Source: Hyperoodon ampullatus (Eukaryota; Chordata; Mammalia; Artiodactyla; Ziphiidae). From it: DNA of 64,000 nucleotides. Under the pieces are notes generated by a model. The model was given only the letters and a program-made list of their open reading frames with translations. It made no database searches and was not told the origin of the DNA. The position numbers were made by a program, and so were the translations under genes. Below, piece after piece: positions 1 through 12,612 of this stretch. The stretch spans positions 123,834,152-123,898,151 of the forward strand of contig OX457061.1 in assembly GCA_949752795.1 (NCBI GenBank), written 5' to 3'. Within the stretch, counting starts at the first letter, position 1; every line of letters starts with the position of its first letter.

Positions 1-2224
1 GTCAATTTTTTTAAGTTTATAATCATTTAAAAAGGGAGAAATCTTTCTTTACGTATCTATTTTTTTCCTGTAATTCATTATTTCATTCATCAGTTGTAAC
101 AGATGCATCTGGGGTCAGGAATCAAGGAGTTCACAAATATAAATAGTATGTGAAAATTCAGAAGTGCAATTACCTTGGGAAATAGCAGACACTGGGATTC
201 TTAACACCCATTTTTAATAACCTATGGTAAAGCACGTTTTCTGTTTTGTGGAATTTCAATGCTGACAAAAACTAACTTGTTACTTTTCATGACACTAAAG
301 TAGCAAAGGATAAAATACTGTATGTAAATGCCTTTTGTTTTGAAAACACTATTCATTTTCACAAAATCTTGTGGCACAGGTGCAGAAATACAAAAATAAT
401 ATATCTAGGGAAAGAAAGTGTCCTGAAAAACGTCCTCTGCTGTAAACTGTTGATAGCCCTTGGGCATTATACAAATCATCCAGCTTTCATTGCAATCTTT
501 ATTTACAAAATGAGGTGAAAGATAAAAGACAGAAAACATTTTGTTTAGAATCACCATCCCTCTCTTTAGTATTTTCAAGACCATGTAGTCAGAAAAGGGC
601 CAGAACTTTCTGAGGTTCCACCCTTCCTCTACACACAGGTAGATTGAGCATCAATCATTCAAAGAAGGCATATATTAGGTTATCCAAACAGGTTAACTAT
701 AAACAGTTATGTATCCATGTGTACATTTATTACTTGCCTAATTAGAAATTCTAGTTAATGCCAGGCAGGAGTAAAGCTAGAGTCTCTCATGTTCCAAAGC
801 TCAAAAGTCACATAAAATGATGCTGTGCCATTAAATAATTACGGAAATGAGTAAGTAAATAAATGAATATAAATTGTACTGGAAAATTCATTTTAAAATG
901 ATTGAATTAAAAATTACACCCCAGGTTAATTTTTTTTAGGTCTTTTAAAATCCGTATTGATATCCTATCAATGTTCCTTTGGCAGTGAATAACTTACATA
1001 CATAAACATGACCAAAACAGATAAATAAATATAGGCATATAAATAGATATTCATTGCACAAAAGTATCAAACCTATTCAGATTACAGGTTTAAAATAAAA
1101 GATATTATCAGATTATGTAAAAATAAAGCCTTAGGTGAAAACATTTGGCTAAATCTCTATAAAAGTTTTGTCATAAATTTCAGTTTGCTAAAATTTAGTG
1201 TATTCAGTATTATTTCGTTCTTGAATATGTAAATTTCTTTTTTTAGTGTCAAATAAATTTTCAGCATCTTTCAGTTTACCTTGCAAATGCTATTAAAGTG
1301 GGATTTTCCCCCTATTTTTATTGTGACTGGTTATTTGACACTGTTTATTCCACCCAGTACGTAGAATACATTTCCCACCCCGCCCCCCCAGATATAGACA
1401 TTTCATATGGAATTGGCAGAAAATTTCGAAGGGAGTTTTTTATACAATAACCATCTCTGTCTAGCCTGAGAAAGCAGTGTTTTGGTGTTTTCACCATCTC
1501 TATTTACTAATGTCACATTTAAAGTCTTCTGGTCCACGGTGTTTTGATTTTGCTAGAGTTTGCTTTCTTTTATTTTCATTTGCTTTTCATTTTATGTATG
1601 TTTAAATACTTTATAAGAATATCAAGGGAAATAAACCAGAATTTAGTACTTTTAATCACTCTAAGGGTTTTAGTCAATATGTATTTTTACAGTTCAGTCT
1701 TGGTTTGTTAAAATAAAAGAAGAAGAAGAAGAAGAAAAAGCTGAGACATTTAATCAGCAATGTAATTCCTGAATATTGTGTTAAAAAGAAACTGCTGATG
1801 AAGAGGACATGTCACATCATTAGATTTTTAATGTGCTAAATCCATACTTTTTCAAAGATAATATGCAGTATTTAATTAGCTGAATCATATAAACTGGAAA
1901 TGCAGAGTTTTCATTACCACTTCAGGTCTCTGAAAGGATATTTCTTCAGTCATAATAATGTGTGTAGAAAGTAAAGTTCATCTATGTCTTTTGATATAGT
2001 TTTAATTTTTCTTCCATTCTTTTTATATTGTGAAGTTTTCACTCTTTCTTTTCCTTTTTTTTTGGACTTTATTTTCATTTTTAAGAACCAATATAGAATT
2101 ATATTATAAATGGTTTGCTTTGAACATTTCTAAATAATCAGTCATGAGAATCAAAACAGTTCAGTGTGGTCTTTGTTATTAATTAAATGACCATTAATTA
2201 GTTATGTGTCTAAATATATCCTTA
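1..2224. other. AT-rich unique sequence, no gene seen
   Basis: No reading frame above 60 codons and no repeat I can name. The only local structure is a purine-rich AAG/GAA microsatellite at about 1715-1738 and several A or T runs. The stretch reads as non-coding intergenic or intronic DNA. Confidence 0.6.
1715..1738. repeat. (GAA)n microsatellite
   Basis: About seven GAA/AGA units in a row followed by an A run. It is short and pure on the purine strand. Confidence 0.85.
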
Positions 2225-2515
2225 TAGCTTATTTATTTTATACATAATAGTTTGTACCTCTTAATCCCCTCCCCCTATCTTCCTCCCCTTACCCTCTCCC
2301 CACTGGTAACCACTAGTTTGTTCTCTATATCTGTGAGTTTGCTTCTTTTTTTTATATACACTAGTTTGTTGTACTTTTTAGATTCCACACATAAGTGATA
2401 TCAAACAGTGTCTGTCTTTCTCTGTCTGACTTACTTCACTCAGTATAATATCCTCCGTGTCCATCCCTGATGTTGCACATGGCAAAATTTCATTCTTTTT
2501 CATGGCTAAGTAGTA

Positions 2516-2553
<38 letters not shown>

Positions 2554-2685
2554 GCATCTTCTTTATCCATTCATCTGTTTTTGGACACTTATGTTGCTTT
2601 TCTATATCTTGACTATTATAAATAATGCTGATGTGAACATTGGGGTGTATATCTTTTCAAATTTAATAATATAAATATAAAATGT
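2225..2685 (-). mobile_element. L1 3' end, antisense, 5'-truncated
   Basis: Read on the minus strand this is the L1 3' UTR and the last part of ORF2. On the plus strand the familiar antisense phrases appear in order: ctgacttacttcactcagta, a 'gtccatccctgatgttgc' block, 'tggctaagtagtat', 'catcttctttatccattcat' and 'actattataaataatgctg'. A GT microsatellite at 2519-2552 interrupts it. The copy is decayed and cannot encode protein. Older or more divergent than the copies at 26.4 and 32.7 kb. Confidence 0.85.
2519..2552. repeat. (GT)n microsatellite inside the L1 tail
   Basis: About 17 uninterrupted GT units placed exactly where other L1 copies in the window have a short tatatatg tract just before 'ccacatcttctt'. 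Confidence 0.95.
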
Positions 2686-5600
2686 AGAAATATGACCTAA
2701 ATTTTTTACTGTTTGCATGCTCCAGCCATATTATTTCATTCAAAATATATTAAATGGTGCAGAGGGTAAAACATGAATATATATAGGCCTCTGGGGTTTC
2801 TGTTCTGTTTTGTTTTATTTATTTTTTTAAGTTTTTACAATGTAGACTCTTCATTTATAATTTGGATCTTTGCCATTTAATTTTGCTAGATGCTTAGCGT
2901 TAATCATGTGTTCATGTGAGTGCTTTTGATGATTAAAAGGAGGACATTTCCAGGTAGACATAATTCCAATTTTTAAAACCCATACATTCACATTGAGAGA
3001 ATAATGATAAATTATTTACATCTTATAGCTATGCTTTTTGTTTTGTCTTTTTTTTAATGTTACCAGTGTTTTACTTTTAGCCGATTTATCTGCAATCTAC
3101 TTTACTGTTATGTGACAGATTTCCCCCTTGTGGTACAAAACCTACTTGCAAGACACACTGAAAAATCCGTGCAAATGGGTGAAAAGTGAGCACAAGTCAG
3201 AACGTTAAAAAGAAGGTGAAAATGGTAAAGGAAGAGGAGGAGAAGAAGGGAGAGAAGTGGTATAAAAACAAGAAAAAAGTGGTATCCTTTTTTTTTATTG
3301 GCTGAGGTGGGGAAATAAATCACTATAAAGCTTGAGGCTAGTTAATTATTCCAGGGAAGAAATATGTTATTTTAAAAGAGAAAGAACTTTTCATTTATTA
3401 TAAAGTTTTTAGAAGACATTTATTCATGTATTTATATTTTTTGGATTTCTATTGATATGTTTAAAATCCATAATAATTATTGTCAATATTCCAAAAATCA
3501 AAGCCATTGTTGATATTCCAAAATCATAACCAAATAGGCAAAACAGTCAAACTCTTTGTCTTCAATAGTTTAACTATTGCTTTGATCTGTAGTAAACAGT
3601 ATGCTGCTTCAATACTGAGAACTTAAAAGATGAAAATTGGGCTTACAATTAAGTCCACAGTCTTTAAAGATTTAGCAGATAGAAAAATGTTTTAATATAA
3701 TAATGTTATATATGGATACATTTTAAGACCCTTCTAAAGATGTTTGTTTCCAATTACTTGCTTTCCCACTTTTTTCCATTCCAAAATGTCTAACGCAGAC
3801 CTTAAAGTCCAATATGTATAAAAAATACTGGCAAGCTTTCTATTCATGGATTTTCTTTCTGTCCTCAGTTATACTTGGCCTTTGTGGTGTGTGAGATGCT
3901 TAACGATACTTTATTTACTATGTTCTACAACCTAATGTGTAAAAGCTTAGCAAGTAAACTCATCATGTTTACTTTTTAGATTGGATGAAGTTATGAAAAC
4001 AGAAGTTAGATGATCTTTCTCAGATCACACTTCAAGGTAAAAATCAGCATAAATTTATAGACTATTTTATCACAAGACCCTATTGATGATTTTCCATCTT
4101 TACTAAAACTGGGTCACCTCTTAGCTAAGTAAGATACGTTAGTTTCAATGGCTGATTTCTACCCCTTATAAACATCCTCAAACCATGATCGTAGCCAGCA
4201 TGCGTGCATAACATAATTCTAGACTTTGGGTAACAGTTTGGTCTTTAGTTTTCACCTCTCACTCTCCAGGAGGCAACATCTCTTTAAGTTCTTGACTATT
4301 CCTTCTCCATTTAGAATTATATAAGCTTCCTTTTGACCAGACTCTCTGCTCACCTTTGATTGCAGGAACTTCTTTAATGACTGTAATGCAGAATGACATA
4401 ATAGAGTTCACCTTCCTGAATACTCTCTCTTCCCCACTCTGGGCAAATACACAATTCAGAACAAAAACAGTAATTATATATCCCTCAATGATAGGGTGCC
4501 AGAAGCAATTACTTCAAAACTATCCTATTTAGTGTATGTTAAATGTGATTTCCTCCTGTGTTCTTCTAAAATTATCTTCTCCGTGTGCACCTTAGTGTAG
4601 CCGTGTTATCTAGCCATGGCTTTCTTGCTCAGCACTACTGACTAGAAGTTCTACAGTGGAGCATACGCTCAACACTAAAAGTTAACATCTAACTCACTGC
4701 TGTAATAGCAATTGCCGGTTTGTCTCTTTCATGGCTCTCTCTCCACACATCATCCGTCCTGATTCCTGTGTCTCCTCGCAGCATCACTTGTTGATTCCCC
4801 TTTGCTTTCAGCCTCAACCTCTTTGATGGAGTAACTGCACGTCCTCACCGGCCATCAAATCATCAGTGTTGCTCTTTGTCTCATTCACATAATGAATCTG
4901 TTCTTGAAGATGATGAAACCCAGCATTCATCACTCTTCTTGACTTTTACTGCACTTCCAAATGTATAGACACCTGAGCTCCTAAAACTCTCCACTTCTTA
5001 TTCTCTGTGACCATGTGTTCCCCCACCTCCTCTATGTTCATTTCCTGAATAAGAAAGGGCTCTGTTAACACCTTGCTGATAATTCTCTGTTCGTTACCTC
5101 ATATAATTCCTCCCTTCTAAAGGCTTCAACTAACTTCTTAGACCATGAAAACTAGATCTCGGGCCAAGACCTCTCTGGCTTGAGTTATTCATTTCTTGTT
5201 GCCTGTGTAATACTGCCCCCTGAAGTTCACCCCATATCTTCAAAATTAAATAAAATTACACTGGTCACATAATGAGGTATCTCTCGAAACATTCTATAAC
5301 AATACAGTCTTAGAGTTCTATCAGAATTACAAGGTTGTAAGCGTGTTTTCATTTTGATCTCTTTTATTTCCAAAATCCAGTCATTTATCTTCATTCTTTT
5401 TTACCCAGAGCAATTAGTTTGTTAAAGACTGTAAACTTTGTGTGGACAATATTATTAATTTTTTATGGGAAACATAATTCCCATATTTTTAAGGCAAATC
5501 GTTCTTCTTCGCTAGTTCGTAGATATCTTAAATGGTATCTGAGATGGATTCCATAACCTCTTAAACACTTTAAAAATCTGGCTTAGAATACCTAAACAAA

Positions 5601-6771
5601 TTCTAAGCCAAGGAGCCCCTGTTCACTGCCACTGCTCTGGTTTGAAGCTCCAGAGGTCTGAAGTAACCTGCTTATTCTCTGGTCTTCCCACTCCACAACC
5701 TGAAAGGATGCAGAGGGCATGTCCACGGTCTGGTGCTGGGAGGCTTCCTGCTCTCTTCTACTTTCAAAGACTCATTGCCCTGATTACAGAGGAGGGATAG
5801 CAGGGAGGTAGAAGGAACCCTGCGTATTTAATTGGCTTCAGGCATAGTCCTCTCTCTGCTGGTTCCCACGGCTTTGCATCCAGCTTCTCAGGGGACAGAT
5901 GCTCTCTTGTGGCAGGTATCCCACCACTCCTGGCTGTGGAAAAGCCCTAGTAGGGCTCCCTGATACAAAAGGTAGTCGGACCATTTCCCTTAGCTCTCGC
6001 CCCTCTGTTCCTGCACCCCAGAGCCTCTTCTCTGCAGGATTTCATTCCTTATCTTTCCTTCCTAATCTTCCTAAATAGTCTGGGGGGAGGGTGGGAATTT
6101 GCTAGTTTAAGCAGGACCAATACTGTCACCTTTTAGGAGGCCCAGTACCATCGCTAATTCTCCAAATCTTCGTTTTGCTCTTGGCCCAACTTTAAGCCAT
6201 AATTGCTGATCTTTGTGTGATTCAGCACCTTGTAGCAACAATGTCCGACCTCTATCTTCTCTTCCTCTTTCTCAGTCTTCCTGCTTTGAAATCCTTCTCC
6301 ATGTATTCACTCTCCTCGTTACTAAAGTCTATTTTTTTCCACTGCCTCTTGAACCAAGTCTATATTTCTTGAAACACATTCAAATTTGCTAACCATTAGT
6401 CCTTTTTTGGATCACACAATTTACGAAATTCTTAAGGGATAACCTAACCCTGGGATGTTCTTCCTCTATTTTGAAACTCCTACACTTTTTGTAATTCCTA
6501 AACTAATTTCAATCTCGATTGATTATTTTCTTTTTTACTCATCGAAGGATATATTTACCTTAAATAATAACCTAATTATTTTCATATATAGGTGCTATAG
6601 CCTTAACCAGATAATGAAATTCTCAAAAATGGAATGCTTTCTAATGCTTTAAAATAGCACCAAGCATGTAACTTGGGGAACGATCTTAAATAAGTGAGTT
6701 TTAACATGGATTACATATTCACAAAGAAATTGCCGACCACTGACAATTAAACCTGAAGATGAACCCCATTC
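2686..6771. other. unique sequence, no gene seen
   Basis: No supported coding frame. A 71-codon minus-strand frame at 3108-3323 is the complement of a purine-rich tract (about 3220-3290) and is low complexity, so I do not call it. Two segments, about 4700-5270 and 5600-6260, have visibly higher GC than their surroundings and may be decayed repeats (LTR or L2-like) that I cannot classify. Confidence 0.5.
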
Positions 6772-6772
6772 C

Positions 6773-6981
6773 TTTTTTTTTTTTTTTTGGCCGTACGCGG
6801 GCCTCTCACTGCTGTGGCCTCTCCCGTTGCGGAGCACAGGCTCCGGACGTGCAGGCTCAGCGGCCGTGGCTCATGGGCCCAGCCGCTCCGCGGTATGTGG
6901 GTTCTTCCTGGACCAGGGCACGAACCCGCATCCCCTGCATCAGCAGGCAGACTCTCAACCACTGCACCATCAGGGAAGCCC
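6773..6981 (-). mobile_element. CHR SINE, short (~200 bp) type
   Basis: tRNA-Glu-derived SINE. On the minus strand it starts at the ggggcttccctgatggtgca head (A box), carries a gggttcgtgccc-like B box, then a GC-rich body with gcggctgggcccatgagcc and gtgagaggcccgcgtac, and ends in an A tail seen here as a T run. The flanks ccccattcc and ccccactcc look like a decayed target-site duplication. Pol III-type element with no protein; GC-rich frames crossing it are spurious. Confidence 0.95.
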
Positions 6982-6989
6982 CACTCCTT

Positions 6990-8314
6990 TTTATTATAGA
7001 AATTTGTTGCAGTCAATGTGACATGATATGAATAAGTATTTTGTTGGAGGATGAAATACTCATCTTATTCAATAATTACTGTTACGGTGCTACTATATTC
7101 CATAGACCTCATTTAGCCGAATAAGGTTATAAAAACACCTGATATATTCAAAGTCCGAAAAAAATTAAACGGTCCTTCAGGTTTCGTAACTGTCAACACT
7201 ACAAGGGTAAACACTGACTTATCAAATGATGAAAATGAAAACATAAGAAGGAGGTGGGTGTGGAAGGGAATATTTTTGTAATCCAGTATAATAAGACAAA
7301 GTGTTAAAGCAATTATATGAAAAATAGATTCATTCAAAATAATTATCTTAATGAAGATGATGCAAGAAATGGAACAATTTTTAGCATGAATTCTCCATAT
7401 TTTTACAATGGCTTCCTTTTGGGTTTCTGAATATAAAGAGATCCAAATATTAGCAGATGTCATTTGAATAACAGAGTACTCAAATTTAAGTTCTTGGCAT
7501 TTAGCTTCGCCTCTTCATTCTGTGTGTATATCATACATAAATATGTGATTTAACTACATGAATACAGACTGATGTGTCAATCTCTAAATGGTGAATTTCA
7601 GGAATACTGTGTCTGAGCTACACTTTCTCAAGATGGAATTTGTAATATAAACTTTGCCATCTCTTTTCATATCCGCACTATTAGACTGTGATATACCAAA
7701 TCGAGGATTTTCCTGCTGCTAGGAAAATGGCAAGAGCCCTGACATTTCCACTTTTATTAGTTTTCTAATTTTATTTCCTGACCCAGAGCTTATTTGATAG
7801 AAAGTTGGGTTTCTGGTCCACTGATACAGGAAAAACTCTGTAAATACACAGAGCCATAATATCACCAAAACATTAAAGTAATTTGAATGAGGACAGAAAT
7901 ATATTTTTAAATGCTTCATGTTGTTAGGAGTAACTATCTTTGGAAGCTTTTACCAGAAGCTGTTGGGTAACACGAAGAGTAACGTTCCACTGCTAATTGT
8001 ATTTCAATTCAGTTTCAGGACATTTCTAATCTGCTGAAAGCATGCTTCACTTCTTAAATAATTTAAAATTTTTGTTTATCATGTAAATATACTTAAATAT
8101 TACAATTATTTAAATACCAGTAAAATAAAAGTAAAATTTCCCTTTGTAAAAATATCAGAAATTAATAAAAATTCCCTAAATATATTCACTATGGTTATAC
8201 TGATTATTTTTTTTAAGTATATTAAAACTCAACTGCTTTTGAGTTTGCTTCTTTGTACCAAGACTGGGTTTCCACACATAAATCAATTTCATGAACTATA
8301 TGTTAATAACACTG
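6990..8314. other. AT-rich unique sequence, no gene seen
   Basis: The longest frame, 116 codons at 7113-7463 on the minus strand, has no recognisable domain, signal or splice context. I treat it as chance. Confidence 0.5.
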
Positions 8315-8322
8315 ATGTCAGC

Positions 8323-8530
8323 TTTTTTTTTTTTTTGCGGTACGCGGGCCTCTCACTGTTGTGGCCTCTCCCGTTGCGGAGCACAGGCTCCGGACGCGCA
8401 GGCTCAGCGGCCATGGCTCACGGGCCCAGCCGCTCCGCGGCATGTGGGATCTTCCCGGACCGGGGCACGGACCCGTGTCCCCTGCATCGGCAGGCGGACT
8501 CTCAACCACTGAGCCACCAGGGAAGCCCTA
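8323..8530 (-). mobile_element. CHR SINE, short type, with target-site duplication
   Basis: Near-intact copy on the minus strand: promoter head at the right end (ggcttccctggtggctcagt), B box, GC-rich body and a T run at the left (A tail). Target-site duplication tgatgtcagct / taatgtcagct lies at about 8313-8323 and 8529-8539. Few differences from the other short-type copies, so fairly young. Confidence 0.97.
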
Positions 8531-8539
8531 ATGTCAGCT

Positions 8540-8645
8540 ATTTAAGTATACATATATTTAAATATGTAAATATATTTTATAATATATAATATACATATAT
8601 ATTATAAGACATACGTATATAATACACACATATATGTATGTATTA
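8540..8645. repeat. AT-rich low-complexity tract
   Basis: Imperfect runs of TA and ATAT units (tatatttaaatatg, tatataatatac, acatatatattat). It lies directly beside the CHR SINE. Confidence 0.8.
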
Positions 8646-9069
8646 GCATAGCTGGTATAAAATTCACCCTCATGCTAGGTTGACCATTGCACAAAATGGA
8701 TTCTGAAGGACTACGTTTATTTCATGGCTAAGTACATGCTACAAATTGGTTAATTTTAATCATTTTAGTTCAATCATACCTTTATTTAAAAATCTTTAAA
8801 ATTATTAGGGGAAGTGTAGTAATATATCAACACAATAAGATCACATTGGAAAAACAAAAACAAACAAAACCCGTCTGTGTCTGGATCCTAAATGGCCAGA
8901 AATCACACGGGCACCGTTCTTCCCTTTCTGAATCTCTCCCTCTGTCCTCATTCCAGATGCTTCAATCAATCACTTTTGTTACTGAAGAAAAAATCCCACA
9001 CCCATTTAGTCACTTTCCCTTTTAAGAGCTTTTTTTGGGTGTAATTTCCTTTTCTTTCTTTATGCCCCC

Positions 9070-10680
9070 CCACAGGTTTACTGTGACATAATTTACATAT
9101 AATAACATTTCCTCTTTTAAGTGATCAGTTTGAGTCTTGACAATTGTACATTATCATATAACTACCACCTCGATTAAGATGTGAACCATTTCTTGCACCC
9201 CAAAATTTCCCTTGTGTGTTGGCACTCAATTCCCTCTCCCAACCTCCATTTCCAGGCAATCATTGACTTGATTTCTATACCTATAATTCTGCCTTTTCTA
9301 GAATTTCATATAAGTGGAATCACAGAGCATTTAATCTTTCTTCTGGGTTCTTTATGTAAGAAAATGCTTTTGAGATTCCTGCAAGTTCTTTATGTATCAA
9401 ACTTTGTTCCTTTTCATTACTGATTATTATTTAATAATATATATATAACAAAAACTTATTATCATTCAGTAGTTAATAGATATTTATGTTTTGAGCTGCT
9501 AGTTATTACGAATAATGATGCTAGGGACATTCAGGTACTCTTTCTGTAGACATGTGGTTCATGTCTCTGGGGTAAATACCTAGAAATGGGATTGCTGGAT
9601 GATATGGCAAGTATGCGTTTAAGCCCTGAACTACCTTTCAGTGTGCCTGTATGACTTTGCCTTCCTATCAGCAATGTATGAGAATACCACTCCCTCCACA
9701 TTCTCACCAGCACTTGGTAAGGTATATCTTTTGACTTTTATCAGTTCTCCTGGGTATGCGGCTGTGACTGAAAACTCTCTCTCTGATAACTGCGATGCCG
9801 AGCAGCATTCCAGGTGCTATTTGCCTTTCTACATCTTCTTTTGTGAAGTGTCGGTTCCAAATGCTTCCCATTCCTTAATTGGGTTCTTTGTCATTTTATT
9901 GTTGAGTTACAAGTCTTGCTTACAAATTTTGGAAAAAAAAGTCTTTTTTCAGGTACATTATTGTAAATATTTCTTACTAGTCTATGACTCGCTTTTTCAT
10001 TTTTTAAAACTGAATTATTGAAGAATAATAGTTTTAACTATGGTAACATCCTTTTAATTATTGCTTTGCTGTTTTGTGGGGTGTGTGTGTGTGTGTGTGT
10101 GTGTGTATGTTCTATTCAAAGAAATCTTGCTCTACCCAATGTCCCAAAGATTTTCCACTATGTCTTCTTCTTAAAGCTTTAGAGTTTTAGTTATTTGACC
10201 CTACAATCTATTTCAAGTTAATTCATATGTATGAGTAAGATAAACATGAGATTCATTATTTTGCATATAAATATCAATTTTCTATCTCTACTTATTGAAA
10301 GTCTATCTATTCCATACTGAATTAACTCGGCACCTTTGATGAGAGCCAACTGTCCTTATAAGTCTTTGAAATATTTCTATATTTCTCAGGGCAGAAATAT
10401 TGTCCTTCTGCTCTCAGTTTCTTGGTGTCTGCTTTTGTCTCCAATGTCCTTCCTTCTATTTAATTTGTGTTGCATTTGCTATATTTTTTCTGACTTCTTA
10501 AGATTAAAAAATTAGATCTGTACTTTTTAATTAGGATCTTTAGTTAATTCATATTTAATATATTAATAATTTTGATGTGGTTGGATTTGGGTCTAATTTT
10601 TATTATTTGTTTTATATTTGCCTCCATTTTTGGTTTTTGTTTCTCCCTTCTTGCCTACTTTTTATTTGTATAAATTTTAA
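9070..10680 (-). mobile_element. old L1M, antisense (3' UTR and ORF2 remnant)
   Basis: The antisense phrases follow L1 order: 3' UTR (gtgacataatttacatataa), 'ggaatcacagagca', 'gggattgctggatgatatgg', 'ccctccacattctcaccagc', 'tctattcaaagaaatcttgc', 'ttagttatttgaccc', 'caagttaattcatatgtatg'. The far part (about 10390-10680) still resembles antisense ORF2, with 'tttgatgtggttggattt' and 'tttttggtttttgtttctcc'. It is heavily mutated, with stops and gaps, so the open frame at 9641-10021 is a chance frame. A GT microsatellite sits inside at 10077-10108. Confidence 0.75.
10077..10108. repeat. (GT)n microsatellite within L1M
   Basis: About 14 GT units after a G run, ending in gtatgttctattc of the L1. 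Confidence 0.9.
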
Positions 10681-10689
10681 TTTACAGGT

Positions 10690-11201
10690 AACAGTTGTTA
10701 CCTGTAAAGGGGTCCAGTTGGTGCTTACTCAGCCATTACCAGAATCTCCAAATTCATCACTTTTTTTAAAAGTACTGAATATTAAGTCAAATATGACCAA
10801 GCTTTGTCCAAGCATTCCACCAGACTTTCAGGGCTCCAGGACACTTGCTCCTTCAGGACAAAAATGTTTTCCCCATTCATACTGTTGTGCTTTCATCCAG
10901 TCACTCTCTGGAATATTCATTCTACTCCCATGTCTTGTATCACTGGCTGTTTATATACTCTACCTTGTTCTTGAAATGTCCATGAAAAAGAATATTAGCC
11001 CTTCTCCAGACTCACCCTAAATAAGCACAAAAATCCCTTGTAACTCCTTTAGCTCATGGTCTAATAATGTGCCCCTCTGCATTAACTTGGATAGGGTTAT
11101 ATTAAATTATTTAATTCAACGTATGTGCTTAAAAGTTATTTTGGGGTAATCCAGTACCAACCTTGTCACTTGAATCACTGAACTTTGGTTTTGTCATATT
11201 T
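10690..11201. other. unclassified sequence overlapping a 147-codon chance frame
   Basis: A frame of 147 codons runs 10577-11020, but its first third lies in the antisense L1M and the rest shows no domain or signal I recognise. The part at about 10800-11020 has a faint L2-like look (ctctggaatattcattctac) but not enough for a firm call. Confidence 0.4.
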
Positions 11202-11217
11202 AAAAGAGAGATTTGGA

Positions 11218-11318
11218 CGGGTAGCCCCCGCTTGCCACAACTAGAGAAAGCCCGTTGCACGGCAACGAAGACCCAATGCAGCCAAAAATTAATTAATGAA
11301 TTATTTAATTTTTTTTAA
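11218..11318 (+). mobile_element. 5'-truncated CHR SINE (long type, 3' tail only)
   Basis: Only the last part of the long-type CHR SINE is present: gtagcccccgcttgccacaa, ctagagaaagcccg, caacgaagacccaatgcagc and an AT-rich tail. The tRNA-like head with A and B boxes is missing. Flanks aaaagagagatttgga (11202-11217) and aaaagagatagatttgga (about 11318-11335) are a target-site duplication differing by a 2-base insertion, so the element was truncated when it inserted. Confidence 0.9.
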
Positions 11319-11339
11319 AAAGAGATAGATTTGGATTTG

Positions 11340-12479
11340 AGGATCTCTGCGTTACTTGGTTACTTCCTCATTTTAATTTCAAACTCTACCATAACTAAGA
11401 ATAAAGTATTTTCTCTGCCTGTCAAAAGTAGCCTTGTATGATTACTAAAAGGGCTGCTTTTCCATTGCTCTATATATTCCAAAAATTAATTATTAATCAT
11501 AACATTAGAAACTTGCACCAGCGATCTCTCACCTCACTCACACATGGGGAACGAGCTCCTTCTTGACTGAAGACCTTGCTCTACACGGGCTGTTTATCAA
11601 TTTCTCTAGAGTGACAGTAAATCAAGTGCCAGCACATGGTAATGTAAATCACAGTCTAATTTAGTTGTCACTGTGTTGTGACACTTAGGTAAAAATGCTT
11701 TTTAATTGTGACTATAAATTATACCTGAACAATTCTTAGTGACAGTCTTAAGACTACATCAGATTATTTCACCCAAGGGGAATAGCAAGCATCATCAACA
11801 TGAAGCAAGTGTATGTCAGAAACTTTTTAAATAGCAATTTGGGGAAACATAATGATGATGATGTGTTCGGGTTTAGCGTCAGCCCCAAACTCTCTGGGCA
11901 GAAAGGGAGAGGGTGAGGGAGAGTGATCTTTGGAAATTTCCGGGCTATGGACTGTGGAACTGTGCATCACCAACACAGCCTTTCTCTTGGCTCTCCTCCA
12001 GAATGGCCCTGAAAACAGGAACTGAGATTTCTATTTTGCAGTTTAGCAGTCTTCAGAGATGAGCCATTTAATCTTACCAGGGTATTTTAGTCTTAGAGAA
12101 AAAGTAAGTGGCCTTAGGAAGAAAAGCAATTTTTCTAAGTAGCTATTTGAAAGCATGCATTCTTAGATACTTCAAAATCTGTATTTCCTCAGTTTTAAAG
12201 TACTGGGAATCAAATAAGTGGATCCCAACTGGACGTGGCATGGCTAATATTCTGTAGTATCACATAACTGAAAAACAAAATGTATATAGGAGTACAGATA
12301 TTTTACATGCTATTTCCTATAGCTAAGTAAAATATAAATGGCATTTTTTACATTGATCTAACTTTACTCTGATCTTCCTTTTCTGGAAACACAACCATAT
12401 ATTCTCTTAAATATGAATGTGCTTCATTAACACGACATGAATGATGCTATTCGTTTTACTGAAAAAAGACAGAGACGTT
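11340..12479. other. unique sequence, no gene seen
   Basis: No supported frame and no repeat I can name. Includes a moderately GC-rich patch around 11870-12030. Confidence 0.5.
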
Positions 12480-12484
12480 TGAAG

Positions 12485-12600
12485 CTGAGCTTCACAATCA
12501 TTATGCCTCAGTTTCCTCTCCTCTAAAAGTGGGATAATGTCCCGCTCACATAATTGTTTCGAGGCTCTAACGGGTCAGCTTTCTCAAGGGGATTGTACGT
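12485..12600 (+). mobile_element. MIR fragment (probable)
   Basis: Contains the MIR-type phrase gcctcagtttcctctcctct followed by aaaagtgggataatgtcccg, the core and 3' part of the mammal-wide SINE. Ends are uncertain because of decay. Confidence 0.55.
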
Positions 12601-12612
12601 TCGCTAGCATGT

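Noticed and set aside
3108..3323. Minus-strand frame with a leucine-rich hydrophobic stretch suggesting a membrane peptide
   Set aside because: It is the complement of a purine-rich low-complexity tract; no start context or homology visible.
6747..7031. Overlapping GC-rich frames with arginine/proline-rich peptides on both strands, repeated at 8.2, 14.7, 18.2, 19.4, 29.7 and 47.2 kb
   Set aside because: They are translations of the CHR SINE in different frames; the same peptides (for example SLLWPLPLRSTGS) recur wherever a copy sits.
7113..7463. 116-codon minus-strand frame
   Set aside because: AT-rich, no recognisable motif; length is within what AT-rich non-coding DNA can give by chance.
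10577..11020. 147-codon plus-strand frame
   Set aside because: Its first third is antisense L1M and the rest has no domain, signal or splice support.
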